From: Acetobacteraceae bacterium
GTDB taxonomy: Bacteria > Pseudomonadota > Alphaproteobacteria > Acetobacterales > Acetobacteraceae
Direction of reading: 5' to 3'
Assembly (NCBI GenBank): GCA_019750465.1
Contig: JAIEOP010000348.1
Span: forward strand, 1-50,059
DNA: 50,059 nt
In this document: positions 27,320 to 35,001 of the stretch, in pieces
Layout of the letters: every line of letters starts with the position of its first letter
Position numbering within the stretch: the first letter of the stretch is position 1
The notes under the pieces: model-generated
What the model was told of the DNA's origin: nothing
Databases searched by the model: none
What the model saw: only the letters and a program-made list of their open reading frames with translations
Program-made: the position numbers and the translations under genes

Positions 27320-28047
27320 GCCGGCATCCCGTGCGCCATCCGCCCGAGCCAGGCTCTCACGCCCGCGGCGTTCCCGAAGCTTTCCTGCACGCGCAGGCCG
27401 AGGCCGCCCAGGGCGCGCGCCGCGGCCATGCCATCCTCATCCGTCACGTCGTCGCCGATGTAGAGGGGCACGCGGCCGCGGAACGGGGCGTGCCGCATGA
27501 GGCGGCGCACGGCCCTGCCCTTGTCAATGCCGCGCGGACGCACCTCCCATGCGGCGGCGGCCTCCATGATCTCGAAATCCGAGTCCTCCCCGAGGAGTTG
27601 CATCAGCCTCTGCCGCAGCATCGGGCCGGCTCCAGGCGCGAGCCGGTAATGCAGGACAAGCCCTGCCGCCTTCTGCTCGACGACGACGCCCGGCCGGGCA
27701 TGTGCGCATTCCGCGGCAACCTCGCGCCAGACAGGCGGCAGGACGGGAAGCGCAGGCCGCATGGTCGCGGCATCCGGCGCGCTGCGTATTGCCGCCCCAT
27801 GTTCACCAGCAGCGGCCAGACGCATGGGGGCAAGCAAGGCATCCAGCTCCGCAATCGGCCTCCCCGAGACGATCGCAATCGCGCCGCCGAGCGCGCCGGA
27901 GAGCCGCGTGAGGTCGGCAACCAGTCCGTCCGGTACGATCACCTGGCCCGGCGTCGCCGCGATGTCCACCAGCGTGCCATCGAAATCAAGCAGAAGCGCC
28001 ATGCCGTTCAACACAGCCGGTGGCGCAGGGTAGGAGTCTAAGCGCAT
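27316..28047 (-). CDS. otsB: Trehalose-6-phosphate phosphatase
   Basis: A 243-residue HAD phosphatase. The nucleophile motif LDFDGTLVDI (D21, D23), the IVSGRP motif II segment and GDDVTDEDGM (198-207) with the late magnesium aspartates are all present, and the cap region lies between. It removes phosphate from trehalose 6-phosphate made by OtsA. I start it at ATG 28047 because upstream codons in frame are unlike this family and overlap a relic region. It is the first gene of the leftward trehalose operon, and its stop overlaps the GH15 start by four bases. Confidence 0.93.
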   Translation of the reverse strand: MRLDSYPAPPAVLNGMALLLDFDGTLVDIAATPGQVIVPDGLVADLTRLSGALGGAIAIVSGRPIAELDALLAPMRLAAAGEHGAAIRSAPDAATMRPALPVLPPVWREVAAECAHARPGVVVEQKAAGLVLHYRLAPGAGPMLRQRLMQLLGEDSDFEIMEAAAAWEVRPRGIDKGRAVRRLMRHAPFRGRVPLYIGDDVTDEDGMAAARALGGLGLRVQESFGNAAGVRAWLGRMAHGMPA

Positions 28048-28369
28048 TTTCGCGATGTGGGGTCGCGCGCGCTGGCTGACACCGGGCTCCGGTCTTCGTG
28101 AAGTTCGTGACGGCGGCGGCGACCTCGCCCGAGCAAGAAATCCGATCCGGCGATTCCACCCTGTCGGGTATTGCTCCGGGGGCGGATGGTGGATGCGCGA
28201 AGCGCCGTAGGCCACCCCGCGGCATGCGCCTGAGTTGGCGCTGTCAGTTCCACGGGACTGCGGGACCCGGTAGAGCCGAATCGCCGCGCCTGCGGCAGAC
28301 GCACTGCGTTGCGCCCGCCGAGCATCGAGACAGTCACTTGCACGTCAAGCCAGCCGCGTCGCGCCTGTC
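28048..28369. other. 322-base gap between the TauD-like gene and otsB
   Basis: No intact gene is present. The part next to the TauD-like stop contains the vapB-like relic described separately. On the minus strand TTGACG, followed 16 bases later by GATGCT, is a weak promoter candidate reading toward otsB, but it lies inside the relic about 300 bases from the otsB start. Reading frames across the otsB-proximal half show only arginine/proline-rich noise. Confidence 0.5.
28240..28343 (-). pseudogene. Degraded VapB-type (AbrB/SpoVT fold) antitoxin relic
   Basis: Starting at GTG 28343 (or ATG 28325) the minus strand encodes VQVTVSMLGGRNAVRLPQAR, then RFGSTGSRSPVEL. The GGRNAVRLPQARRF stretch matches the N-terminal signature of VapB antitoxins (G-x-S/N-x-A-V-R-L-P...F-R-F), and the following residues keep a VEL-like beta strand. 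After that the frame turns into low-information sequence, and no PIN-domain VapC toxin gene follows. I read it as the broken remains of a vapBC pair left between two unrelated genes. The match is short, so chance resemblance is possible. Confidence 0.42.
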
Positions 28370-29236
28370 CTAGAAAGGTCTGGTGCCCTGGATCTGCGTG
28401 CGGTGCATCAGCCGCCGCAGCGCCGGGTCGAAGGGATCGCGCCGGTGCATCACGCAGCGGTTGTCCCAGATCAGCACGTCGCCCTGCTTCCACTGCTGCA
28501 CCCAGGTGAACTCGGGCTTCGTCGCATGCGACCACAGCTCGTCGAGCAGGTGCTGGCCTTCCGCCTGCGGCATGCCCATGACATGCGCATTGCGACGGCG
28601 CCCGAGGAACAGCGACTTGCGGCCGGTCTCGGGGTGGGTACGTACCAGCGGGTGCACCGCGCCCGGCAGCTCTTCCGCGGTGTAGTGATCCTGGAAGCCG
28701 GCGCGCAGCTCGCCGGCGCTGTTGCGCGTGGCGTCGTGCTTGCAGGTGAGCGTTGCGATGCGCGCGCGCAACGCACCCGGCAGGGCCTCCAGCGCGGCTT
28801 CCATGTCGCAGAACCAGGTATGGCCGTGCCCCTCGGGCACCTCGATGCCGTAGAGCACGCTGGCATCGGGCGGGACCTCGTTGTACGACATGTCGGTGTG
28901 CCACTCGGCCTCGCCGGAGCCGAGGCCGCCGATCGCCTCGCCATCGACGACGATGTTGGAGATCACCGTCACCTCCGGCCGCGTCGGCTGGTGCGGCCGG
29001 CCGGTGCGGGTGATGGGTGCCTTGTCGAGCGTGCCGAAGCGGCGGCTGAAGCCGGCCAAGGCGTCGTCGTCGATCCGCTGGCCGCGCAGCCGCAGCACCT
29101 TGTGCCGCAGCCACGCGGCCTTGATGGCGGCGAAGGTGGCGTCGTCCAGGTGCTGCAGATCGGCGCCCCGGACCTCGGCGCCGAGCGGTGCCGCGAAGGG
29201 CGTGACCTCGATCGGGTCCTGTGCTGTCATGGACAT
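28370..29236 (-). CDS. TauD/TfdA-family Fe(II)/2-oxoglutarate-dependent dioxygenase
   Basis: A 288-residue protein with the family facial triad: H113 and D115 in EAEWHTDMSYNEVPP, and the distal His (H264) in VLIWDNRCVMHRRDPF. The 2-oxoglutarate-binding Arg follows eleven residues later (R275, in RRLMHRTQIQG). The N-terminal PLGAEVRGADLQ is typical of TauD/TfdA. It hydroxylates a small substrate using O2 and 2-oxoglutarate. Taurine, sulfonates or aryloxyacids are family substrates, and the one here is unknown. I use ATG 29236, eight bases after GGGAGGA. That ribosome-binding site lies in a hairpin. Confidence 0.92.
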   Translation of the reverse strand: MSMTAQDPIEVTPFAAPLGAEVRGADLQHLDDATFAAIKAAWLRHKVLRLRGQRIDDDALAGFSRRFGTLDKAPITRTGRPHQPTRPEVTVISNIVVDGEAIGGLGSGEAEWHTDMSYNEVPPDASVLYGIEVPEGHGHTWFCDMEAALEALPGALRARIATLTCKHDATRNSAGELRAGFQDHYTAEELPGAVHPLVRTHPETGRKSLFLGRRRNAHVMGMPQAEGQHLLDELWSHATKPEFTWVQQWKQGDVLIWDNRCVMHRRDPFDPALRRLMHRTQIQGTRPF

Positions 29237-29243
29237 GGCCGAT

Positions 29244-29262
29244 CCTCCCGTTTTCCGGGAGG
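29244..29262 (-). promoter_or_regulatory. Inverted repeat covering the Shine-Dalgarno of the TauD-like gene
   Basis: CCTCCCG (29244-29250) and CGGGAGG (29256-29262) are a perfect seven-base-pair inverted repeat with a five-base spacer. In the minus-strand RNA the second arm contains the GGGAGG ribosome-binding site, so the hairpin would hide it. The DNA also overlaps a TAGCCT -10 candidate (29265-29260). It could therefore act as an operator or as an RNA switch, depending on the true start. Confidence 0.45.
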
Positions 29263-29298
29263 CTACCACCCGCTGGTCGGCAAGGGAAAGCACGTGGA

Positions 29299-29329
29299 TT
29301 GACAACCGCGGCATACGGGACGGGCGTAT
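29299..29329 (+). promoter_or_regulatory. Candidate promoter of the alpha/beta hydrolase operon
   Basis: A perfect TTGACA -35 (29299-29304) followed by GCGTAT (29324-29329, spacer 19) or the overlapping GGCGTA (spacer 18). It is the best -35 match I noticed in the window and lies directly against the operator-like dyad. Confidence 0.5.
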
Positions 29330-29334
29330 GCCGC
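29308..29334. promoter_or_regulatory. Operator-like perfect 10-base inverted repeat
   Basis: GCGGCATACG (29308-29317), a seven-base spacer and CGTATGCCGC (29325-29334). It starts three bases after the TTGACA -35 and covers the -10 and likely transcription start of the rightward operon, a classic place for a repressor. No regulator gene is in the neighbourhood. Confidence 0.6.
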
Positions 29335-29348
29335 AACCGGAGGATCCG

Positions 29349-30101
29349 ATGCCCTTCCTCGACCGTCCCGATGGCAGGATCCGCTACGAGATCCATGGCA
29401 GCGGCTATCCCGTGCTGCTCTTCGCGCCAGGCGGGCTGCGGTCGCGGCTGGAGATGTGGTCCGCGCCGCCGGAGGGGCCGCCGCGGCCATGGGTGGACTG
29501 GACGAGGGGGCTGCCGGCGGCGGGCTTCACCGCGGTGGCCATGGACCAGCGCAATGCCGGCCAGTCGCGCGCCGCCATCGAGGCCGATCACGGCTGGCAC
29601 ACCTATGCGGAGGATCACCTCGCGCTGATGGACCATCTCGGCTTCGGGCAATTCCGTGTGCTGGGCGGCTGCATCGGCGGCAGCTTCTGCCTGAAGGTGG
29701 TGCAGGCGGCGCCACGGCGCGTGACCGCGGCGGTTCTGCAGAACCCGATCGGCCTGCACCCCGAACACACCACCTACTTCCCCGACAGCCATGCGGAATG
29801 GAGCCGGGAGCAGCGCGCCGCGCGGCCGGAGCTGAGCGAGGCCGCCCTCGCCGGCTTCGGGCGCAACATGTGGGATCATGACTTCGTGTTCTGCGTGGAC
29901 CGCGCCTTCGCGCGCGCCTGCCCGGTGCCGACCTTCCTGCTGCCGGGCACCGACATCCCGCATCCGGCGGCGACCAGTGCCGAGCTCGCCGAACTGCTCC
30001 CGGGTGTCGAGGTGCTGACCGATTGGCGAGGGCCCGCCCATCTTCCGCAACAGCAAGCCGGCGTGCTGGCCTTCCTGAAGCGCCACACGCCGGCGCCGTG
30101 A
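29349..30101 (+). CDS. Alpha/beta hydrolase with a cysteine at the nucleophile elbow
   Basis: A 250-residue protein with the alpha/beta-hydrolase order: HGSGYPVLLFAPGG (oxyanion strand), AMDQRNAGQS, then the nucleophile elbow VLGGCIGGSF. The Ser usually found in G-x-S-x-G is a Cys (C108). The acid is probably D202 in LLPGTDIPHPA and the His is H231 in GPAHLPQQ. Cys nucleophiles are known in dienelactone hydrolase. ATG 29349 follows GGAGGA; ATG 29328 lies inside the operator dyad and lacks such a site. The gene starts a rightward set and is probably controlled by that dyad. Substrate unknown. Confidence 0.85.
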   Translation: MPFLDRPDGRIRYEIHGSGYPVLLFAPGGLRSRLEMWSAPPEGPPRPWVDWTRGLPAAGFTAVAMDQRNAGQSRAAIEADHGWHTYAEDHLALMDHLGFGQFRVLGGCIGGSFCLKVVQAAPRRVTAAVLQNPIGLHPEHTTYFPDSHAEWSREQRAARPELSEAALAGFGRNMWDHDFVFCVDRAFARACPVPTFLLPGTDIPHPAATSAELAELLPGVEVLTDWRGPAHLPQQQAGVLAFLKRHTPAP

Positions 30102-30126
30102 CTGCGGCGGAGGGGAGGAAGCGGGA

Positions 30127-30708
30127 ATGCTTGCGCTCTACTTCGCTCCGGGTTCGAGCTCCATGGCGCCGCACATCGCGCTGCACGAGCTGGGGTTGGC
30201 ATTCGACGCACGGCCAATCTCCTTCGCCCGCAAGCAGAACCGCGAGCCCGCCTACCTGGCGATCAACCCGGAAGGGAAGGTGCCCACCCTGCTGATCGAC
30301 GGGCGGGTGCTGACGGAAGTCGCCGCCATCCTGTTCTACCTGGCGCGCCGGAACCCCGCGGCCGGGCTGCTGCCGGCCGGCGACATCGAGGCCGAGGCGC
30401 AGGTGGTATCGTGGATGTCCTTCATCGCCGCCACGGTGCATCCGGCGCGGCGCCAGGGGGAGGCGCATGCGCGGGCGACCTACGGCCTCGCCGAGCGCCG
30501 GCTCGGTGAGCGCCGTTGGGCGGTGGGCGACCGCATGAGCATCGCCGACATCCACCTGTTCCGGCTGTACTGGCGCTTCCGCAACGCCGTTCGCCCCGCA
30601 CCGGGAGAATTTCCGCGGCTCGAGGCGCATCACGACCGCATGATGGCGCGCCCCGCCGTGCGGCATACCTGCGCGGTGGAAGCCGCGCTGGGCTATGAGC
30701 TGCCGTGA
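30127..30708 (+). CDS. Glutathione S-transferase family protein
   Basis: A 193-residue GST. The thioredoxin-like N-terminal domain has LYFAPGSSSMAPHIALHELG (catalytic Ser region), then NPEGKVPTLLIDGRVLTEVAAILFYLA, the cis-Pro and Ser/Glu-type glutathione-binding segment. The helical C-terminal domain has SIADIHLFRLYWRF. It probably conjugates or isomerises a small electrophile, or protects against one. It follows the Cys-hydrolase gene by 25 bases with a GGAGGGGAGGAAG purine run before the ATG, so the two are likely one operon. Confidence 0.92.
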   Translation: MLALYFAPGSSSMAPHIALHELGLAFDARPISFARKQNREPAYLAINPEGKVPTLLIDGRVLTEVAAILFYLARRNPAAGLLPAGDIEAEAQVVSWMSFIAATVHPARRQGEAHARATYGLAERRLGERRWAVGDRMSIADIHLFRLYWRFRNAVRPAPGEFPRLEAHHDRMMARPAVRHTCAVEAALGYELP

Positions 30709-30927
30709 TCGCGGGACGGCGGCAGGGTCGCGCGCCAGGTTCGTCGGCGCGCCCGGCAATGCTGGCGTTGCGGTTCCGAAGGCCGCTGCCGGTGCGGCGA
30801 GGTGGGTTTCGGGGCACTCGCCATCGCGTTCAGTGGCCAGCCTGTCCGCTCCGTTCGCCGCCGCATCCAACGGAGATCGCGGGCAGAACCCGCGGACGCC
30901 ATGTCACCGCGTGAGGATGTCAGGTCC

Positions 30928-31362
30928 ATGACACTCGGTGCCGATGAGGTGGATCTGCTACGCCGCAGCTTCCAGGCGGCGACGCGCGACATGCCCGATC
31001 TCGTCGACCTGTTCTACCGGCGCCTGTTCCAGATCGCGCCGGAGACACGGTTGCTGTACCGCGGCGACATGGCATTGCAGGGCGAGAAGCTGAAGAGCAC
31101 GCTCGGCATGATGATCGCGCAGATCCAGGACCTTGCGATGCTGCATCCGATGCTCGCCGACCTGGCGCGGCGGCATGTCGGCTACGGCGTGGTGCCGCGG
31201 CACTGTGCCCTGGTCGGCGAGGCCCTGCTCTGGGCTGTCCGGCGTACCCTCGGCGACGGCTTTGATGACCGCATCGAGGGCGTCTGGCGCGCCGCCTATC
31301 AGGGGATCGCGGAGGCGATGATCGCCGCCGCCCATGACGGCCAGGCCTCGCGCGTGGCCTGA
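30928..31362 (+). CDS. Single-domain bacterial globin with Tyr at the CD1 position
   Basis: A 144-residue globin with the helix pattern of Vitreoscilla-type single-domain haemoglobins: LVDLFYRRLFQIAPETRLLY, then GDMALQGEKLKS, then RRHVGYGVVPRHCALVGEALL. The proximal F8 His is H83 and B10 is Y30. The CD1 residue, almost always Phe in globins, reads Tyr (Y44). It may bind O2 or NO. I use ATG 30928 because related proteins begin about 12 residues before the first conserved helix. ATG 30901 is in frame and adds nine residues. A small dyad (30878-30894) lies just upstream. Confidence 0.85.
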   Translation: MTLGADEVDLLRRSFQAATRDMPDLVDLFYRRLFQIAPETRLLYRGDMALQGEKLKSTLGMMIAQIQDLAMLHPMLADLARRHVGYGVVPRHCALVGEALLWAVRRTLGDGFDDRIEGVWRAAYQGIAEAMIAAAHDGQASRVA

Positions 31363-31441
31363 CGGCCCGCCGCCTTGCCTGGCGGTGCGGTCGGCGCTTC
31401 CATGCGGTGTCGCCGCGATCGTGGCCGGATCGGATTGCCGC

Positions 31442-34400
31442 ATGACCTTCCAGCGCCTGCTCATCGCCAATCGTGGCGAGATCGCCATTCGCATCGCCCG
31501 CGCCGCGGCGGAACTCGGCATCGCCAGCGTCGCCGTGCATTCGCGTGACGATGCGGATTCTCTGCACCTGCGCCATGCGGATGCGGTGCATGCGCTGGCA
31601 GGAGCCGGACCGGCGGCCTACATCGATGTTGCCGCGATACTGTTTGCCGCGCAGGCGGCGGGTTGCGACGCGGTTCACCCTGGCTACGGCTTCCTCAGCG
31701 AAAACGCCGCCTTTGCCCGCGCCTGTGCGGACGCCGGGCTGTCCTTCATCGGGCCCGCGCCGGACATACTGGATCTGTTCGGCGACAAGACGGCGGCACG
31801 GCGGCTTGCGGATGAATGCGGCGTTCCCGTGGCCGCTGGCACCGCAGTGGCGACACTGGCCGAGGCCCAGGACTTCATGGCCCGGCAGGGCGCGGTGATG
31901 GTGAAGGCTGCCGCCGGTGGAGGGGGCCGCGGCATGCGCATGGCAACGACGAGCGCGGAACTCGCCTCCGCCTGGGACCGCTGCGCCGCCGAGGCGCAGA
32001 CCGCATTTGGCTGTAGCAACCTCTACCTGGAAGCGCTGCTCGGCGAAGCCCGGCACATCGAGGTCCAGGTCGCCGGTGACGGGAGCGGCCGCGTCGCCCA
32101 TCTCGGCGAGCGCGAATGCACGATCCAGCGGCGGCATCAGAAGATCCTGGAGGTGGCGCCCAGCCCCTCGCTCGCGCCCGCGGTCCGCGAGCGCATCATC
32201 CAGGCGGCGCTGACCCTGGCGGAGCGCGTGCGTTACCGCACCCTCGGCACCTTCGAGTTCCTCCTCGATGCCGCGGATGGCGAACGCTTCGTCTTCATCG
32301 AGGCCAATCCGCGCCTGCAGGTTGAACACACCGTGACCGAGGCGGTCTTCGGCGTGGACCTTGTGCAGGCCCAGCTGCACCTTGCCGCCGGCGCCTCCCT
32401 GGAGGAGGCCGGAATTCCCTCGCGGCCCGAGGCGCGCGGCTGCGCGATCCAGCTGCGCGTGAACATGGAAAGCATGCAGCCCGATGGCAGCGTGGCGCCG
32501 GCGGGCGGCGGCACGATCACCGCCTATGACCCGCCGGCCGGTCCGGGGGTGCGCGTGGATGGCTTCGGCTATGCCGGCTACCGCACCAGCCCGAGCTTCG
32601 ACTCCCTGCTGGCCAAGGTGATCGTGCACGTGACCTCCGGCGGCTGGACCGCGGCCTTGGCCCGCGCGCGCCGGACCTTGCGCGAATTCCGCATAGAGGG
32701 CGTACCGACGAACCTGGCGTTCCTTGGCGCGCTGATCGAGCATCCGGATGTCGCCGCGGACCGGCTGACGACGCGCTTCCTCGATGCGGCCACGCCGGCA
32801 CTCCTTGATGCCGCAGGGCGATGGCGTTCCGCGGGGACCTTCGTCGCCGGGCCGGCGGCTCCATCCGCGTCACCGGCGGCTGCGCCGCCATCGGGTCCTG
32901 CGGGCACCCGGCCCGTCACCGCCCCCATGCAGGGGCTGGTCGTGGAGATCGAGGTTGCGGAGGGCGATACGGTCCGGGCCGGCCAGACCGTCGCCGTGCT
33001 CGAGGCGATGAAGATGCAGCACCTCGTCCCCGCATCGGTCAGCGGCGTGGTGCGCCGGGTCGCCACGGGGCGCGGGGAGGTGCTGGCCAGCGGACAACCC
33101 GTGCTGTTCATCGAGCCGGCCGCGGTGGATGAAGCCTGCACGCCCGCCGAGGACGTCTGGGACCCGGAAGCGATCCGCCCGGACCTTGCCGAGATGCTGG
33201 CGCGGAAGGCGCGGCTGCTCGATGCCGCGCGACCCGACGCGGTGGCGAAGCGCCACCGCCAGGGCGGCCGCACCGCGCGCGAGAATGTCGAGGACCTGAT
33301 GGATCCAGGCAGCTTCGTCGAGTACGGCGGCCTCGCCGTCGCCGGCCAGCGCGCGCGGCGGCCGATGGAGGAGCTGGTCCGCATCAGCCCGGCCGACGGG
33401 GTGATTTGCGGCTTCGGCACGGTGAACGCGGACCTGTTCGGTGAGGAGCGCGCCGGCACGGTCGCCGCAGCCTACGACTGCACCGTGCTGGCCGGCACGC
33501 AGGGCAACAACGGCCACAAGAAGCAGGACCGCATCTACAGGCTCGCCGCGGAGTTGCGCCGCCCGTTGGTGCTGCTGGCCGAGGGCGGCGGCGGCCGGCC
33601 CGGTGAGACCGACCGCGAGCACAGTTCGGCCGCGCGGCTCGACATTCCGACCTTCCATGCCTTCGCCAAGCTGTCCGGCCTGGTGCCGCTGGTGGGCGTG
33701 GTGCACGGCCGATGCTTCGCCGGCAATGCCGCGCTGCTGGGCTGCTGCGACGTGATCATCGCCGACGGGAGCGCCTGCATCGGCATGGGCGGCCCCGCCA
33801 TGATCGAGGGCGGCGGCCTGGGCGTGTACAGGCCGGAGGAGGTCGGGCCGGCCGGCGTGCAGGTGCCGAACGGCGTGATCGACATCCTGGTGGAGAACGA
33901 GCGCGCGGCGATCGCCACGGCGAAGCGCTACCTGTCCTACTTCCAGGGCGCGATGGCGGGGTGGTCCTGCCCCGACCAGCGCGAGCTGCGGCGATCGATC
34001 CCGGAGAACCGCCTGCGCGTCTATGACGTGCGCGGCGTGATCCGGACGCTCGCCGACACCGGCAGCGTGCTGGAGCTGCGGCCGGCGTTCGGCATCGGCA
34101 TCGTCACCGCGCTGATCCGCATCGAGGGTCGGCCGATGGGCCTGATCGCCAACAATCCTGCGCATCTCGGCGGGGCGATCGATGGCGACGCCGGGGACAA
34201 GGCGGCACGCTTCCTCGGCCTGTGCGACGCGCACGACCTGCCGGTGCTGTCGCTGATCGACACGCCGGGCTTCATGGTGGGGCCGGAGGCGGAGCGGACG
34301 GCGCAGGTGCGGCGCGTGTGCCGCATGTTCACCACCGGCGCGAACATCACCGTGCCGTTCTTTGCCGTGGTGCTGCGCAAGGGCTACGGGCTCGGCGCGC

Positions 34401-34735
34401 AGGCGATGGCGGCCGGCAGCTTCCACGCGCCACTCTTCACCGTCGCCTGGCCCACGGGCGAGTTCGGCGGCATGGGGCTGGAGGGCGCGGTGCGCCTGGG
34501 CTACCGCAGCGAACTTGCGCCGATCGCCGATCCCGCCGAGCGCGAGGCGCTGTACCGCCACCATCTCGACAATCTCTATGCCCGCGGCAGGGCAACCAAC
34601 GTGGCATCGGTCCTGGAGATCGACGACGTGATCGACCCGGCCGAGACGCAGCGCTGGATCCTGCGCGGCCTCGCGATGGTGGGCACGGCACGGCCGCGCG
34701 AGGGCAAGAAGCGCCCAAATGTCGAAACCTGGTAG
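31442..34735 (+). CDS. Single-chain biotin-dependent acyl-CoA carboxylase (BC-BCCP-CT fusion)
   Basis: A 1,097-residue three-part enzyme. Residues 1 to about 445 are a biotin carboxylase (FQRLLIANRGEIAIRI, AAAGGGGRGMR, IEANPRLQVEHTVTE). About 488-560 is a biotin carrier domain with biotinylation site EAMKMQ (K524). About 585-1,097 is a carboxyltransferase (QGGRTARENVEDLMDPGSF, IGMGGPAMIEGG, NNPAHLGGAIDGDAGDKAARF, LIDTPGFMVGPEAE). It would carboxylate an acyl-CoA such as acetyl-, propionyl- or longer CoA. Most bacteria split these parts into separate subunits; this layout resembles the single-chain long-chain acyl-CoA carboxylases. ATG 31442 begins the normal BC N-terminus. Confidence 0.95.
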   Translation: MTFQRLLIANRGEIAIRIARAAAELGIASVAVHSRDDADSLHLRHADAVHALAGAGPAAYIDVAAILFAAQAAGCDAVHPGYGFLSENAAFARACADAGLSFIGPAPDILDLFGDKTAARRLADECGVPVAAGTAVATLAEAQDFMARQGAVMVKAAAGGGGRGMRMATTSAELASAWDRCAAEAQTAFGCSNLYLEALLGEARHIEVQVAGDGSGRVAHLGERECTIQRRHQKILEVAPSPSLAPAVRERIIQAALTLAERVRYRTLGTFEFLLDAADGERFVFIEANPRLQVEHTVTEAVFGVDLVQAQLHLAAGASLEEAGIPSRPEARGCAIQLRVNMESMQPDGSVAPAGGGTITAYDPPAGPGVRVDGFGYAGYRTSPSFDSLLAKVIVHVTSGGWTAALARARRTLREFRIEGVPTNLAFLGALIEHPDVAADRLTTRFLDAATPALLDAAGRWRSAGTFVAGPAAPSASPAAAPPSGPAGTRPVTAPMQGLVVEIEVAEGDTVRAGQTVAVLEAMKMQHLVPASVSGVVRRVATGRGEVLASGQPVLFIEPAAVDEACTPAEDVWDPEAIRPDLAEMLARKARLLDAARPDAVAKRHRQGGRTARENVEDLMDPGSFVEYGGLAVAGQRARRPMEELVRISPADGVICGFGTVNADLFGEERAGTVAAAYDCTVLAGTQGNNGHKKQDRIYRLAAELRRPLVLLAEGGGGRPGETDREHSSAARLDIPTFHAFAKLSGLVPLVGVVHGRCFAGNAALLGCCDVIIADGSACIGMGGPAMIEGGGLGVYRPEEVGPAGVQVPNGVIDILVENERAAIATAKRYLSYFQGAMAGWSCPDQRELRRSIPENRLRVYDVRGVIRTLADTGSVLELRPAFGIGIVTALIRIEGRPMGLIANNPAHLGGAIDGDAGDKAARFLGLCDAHDLPVLSLIDTPGFMVGPEAERTAQVRRVCRMFTTGANITVPFFAVVLRKGYGLGAQAMAAGSFHAPLFTVAWPTGEFGGMGLEGAVRLGYRSELAPIADPAEREALYRHHLDNLYARGRATNVASVLEIDDVIDPAETQRWILRGLAMVGTARPREGKKRPNVETW

Positions 34736-34833
34736 CGCCGCCTGCGGATCCGCGGCAGGGCGGGTGCAGGCCCGACCGGCATGCCGGCCGGTGCCGAAGA
34801 TGCCGATGCCTGGCGCGGCCTCCATCCATCGCG

Positions 34834-34858
34834 GTGCAGGTCAGGATGTCACCTGCAC
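34834..34858. repeat. Perfect 8-base inverted repeat
   Basis: GTGCAGGT (34834-34841) and ACCTGCAC (34851-34858) around a nine-base spacer, about 100 bases after the carboxylase stop. It could be a second, weaker terminator or a protein site; nothing nearby decides. Confidence 0.35.
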
Positions 34859-35001
34859 CCCGGGCGGGGAAAGGTCGATCAGCCGCGCAGGGAATGCACC
34901 GGCACCCTGGGTCTGCGTCCGCCGTGGAGCGATTGCGCCCATGGCCGAGATCGCCGGTGCGATGCGTCGCGGGACGCGGGATGGGCGAGCCACCCGTCGC
35001 G

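Noticed and set aside
28048-28240. Remains of a vapC toxin after the vapB-like relic
   Set aside because: One frame has AAAVTNFTKTG, faintly like the end of PIN-domain toxins, but no acidic catalytic residues or other motifs could be found.
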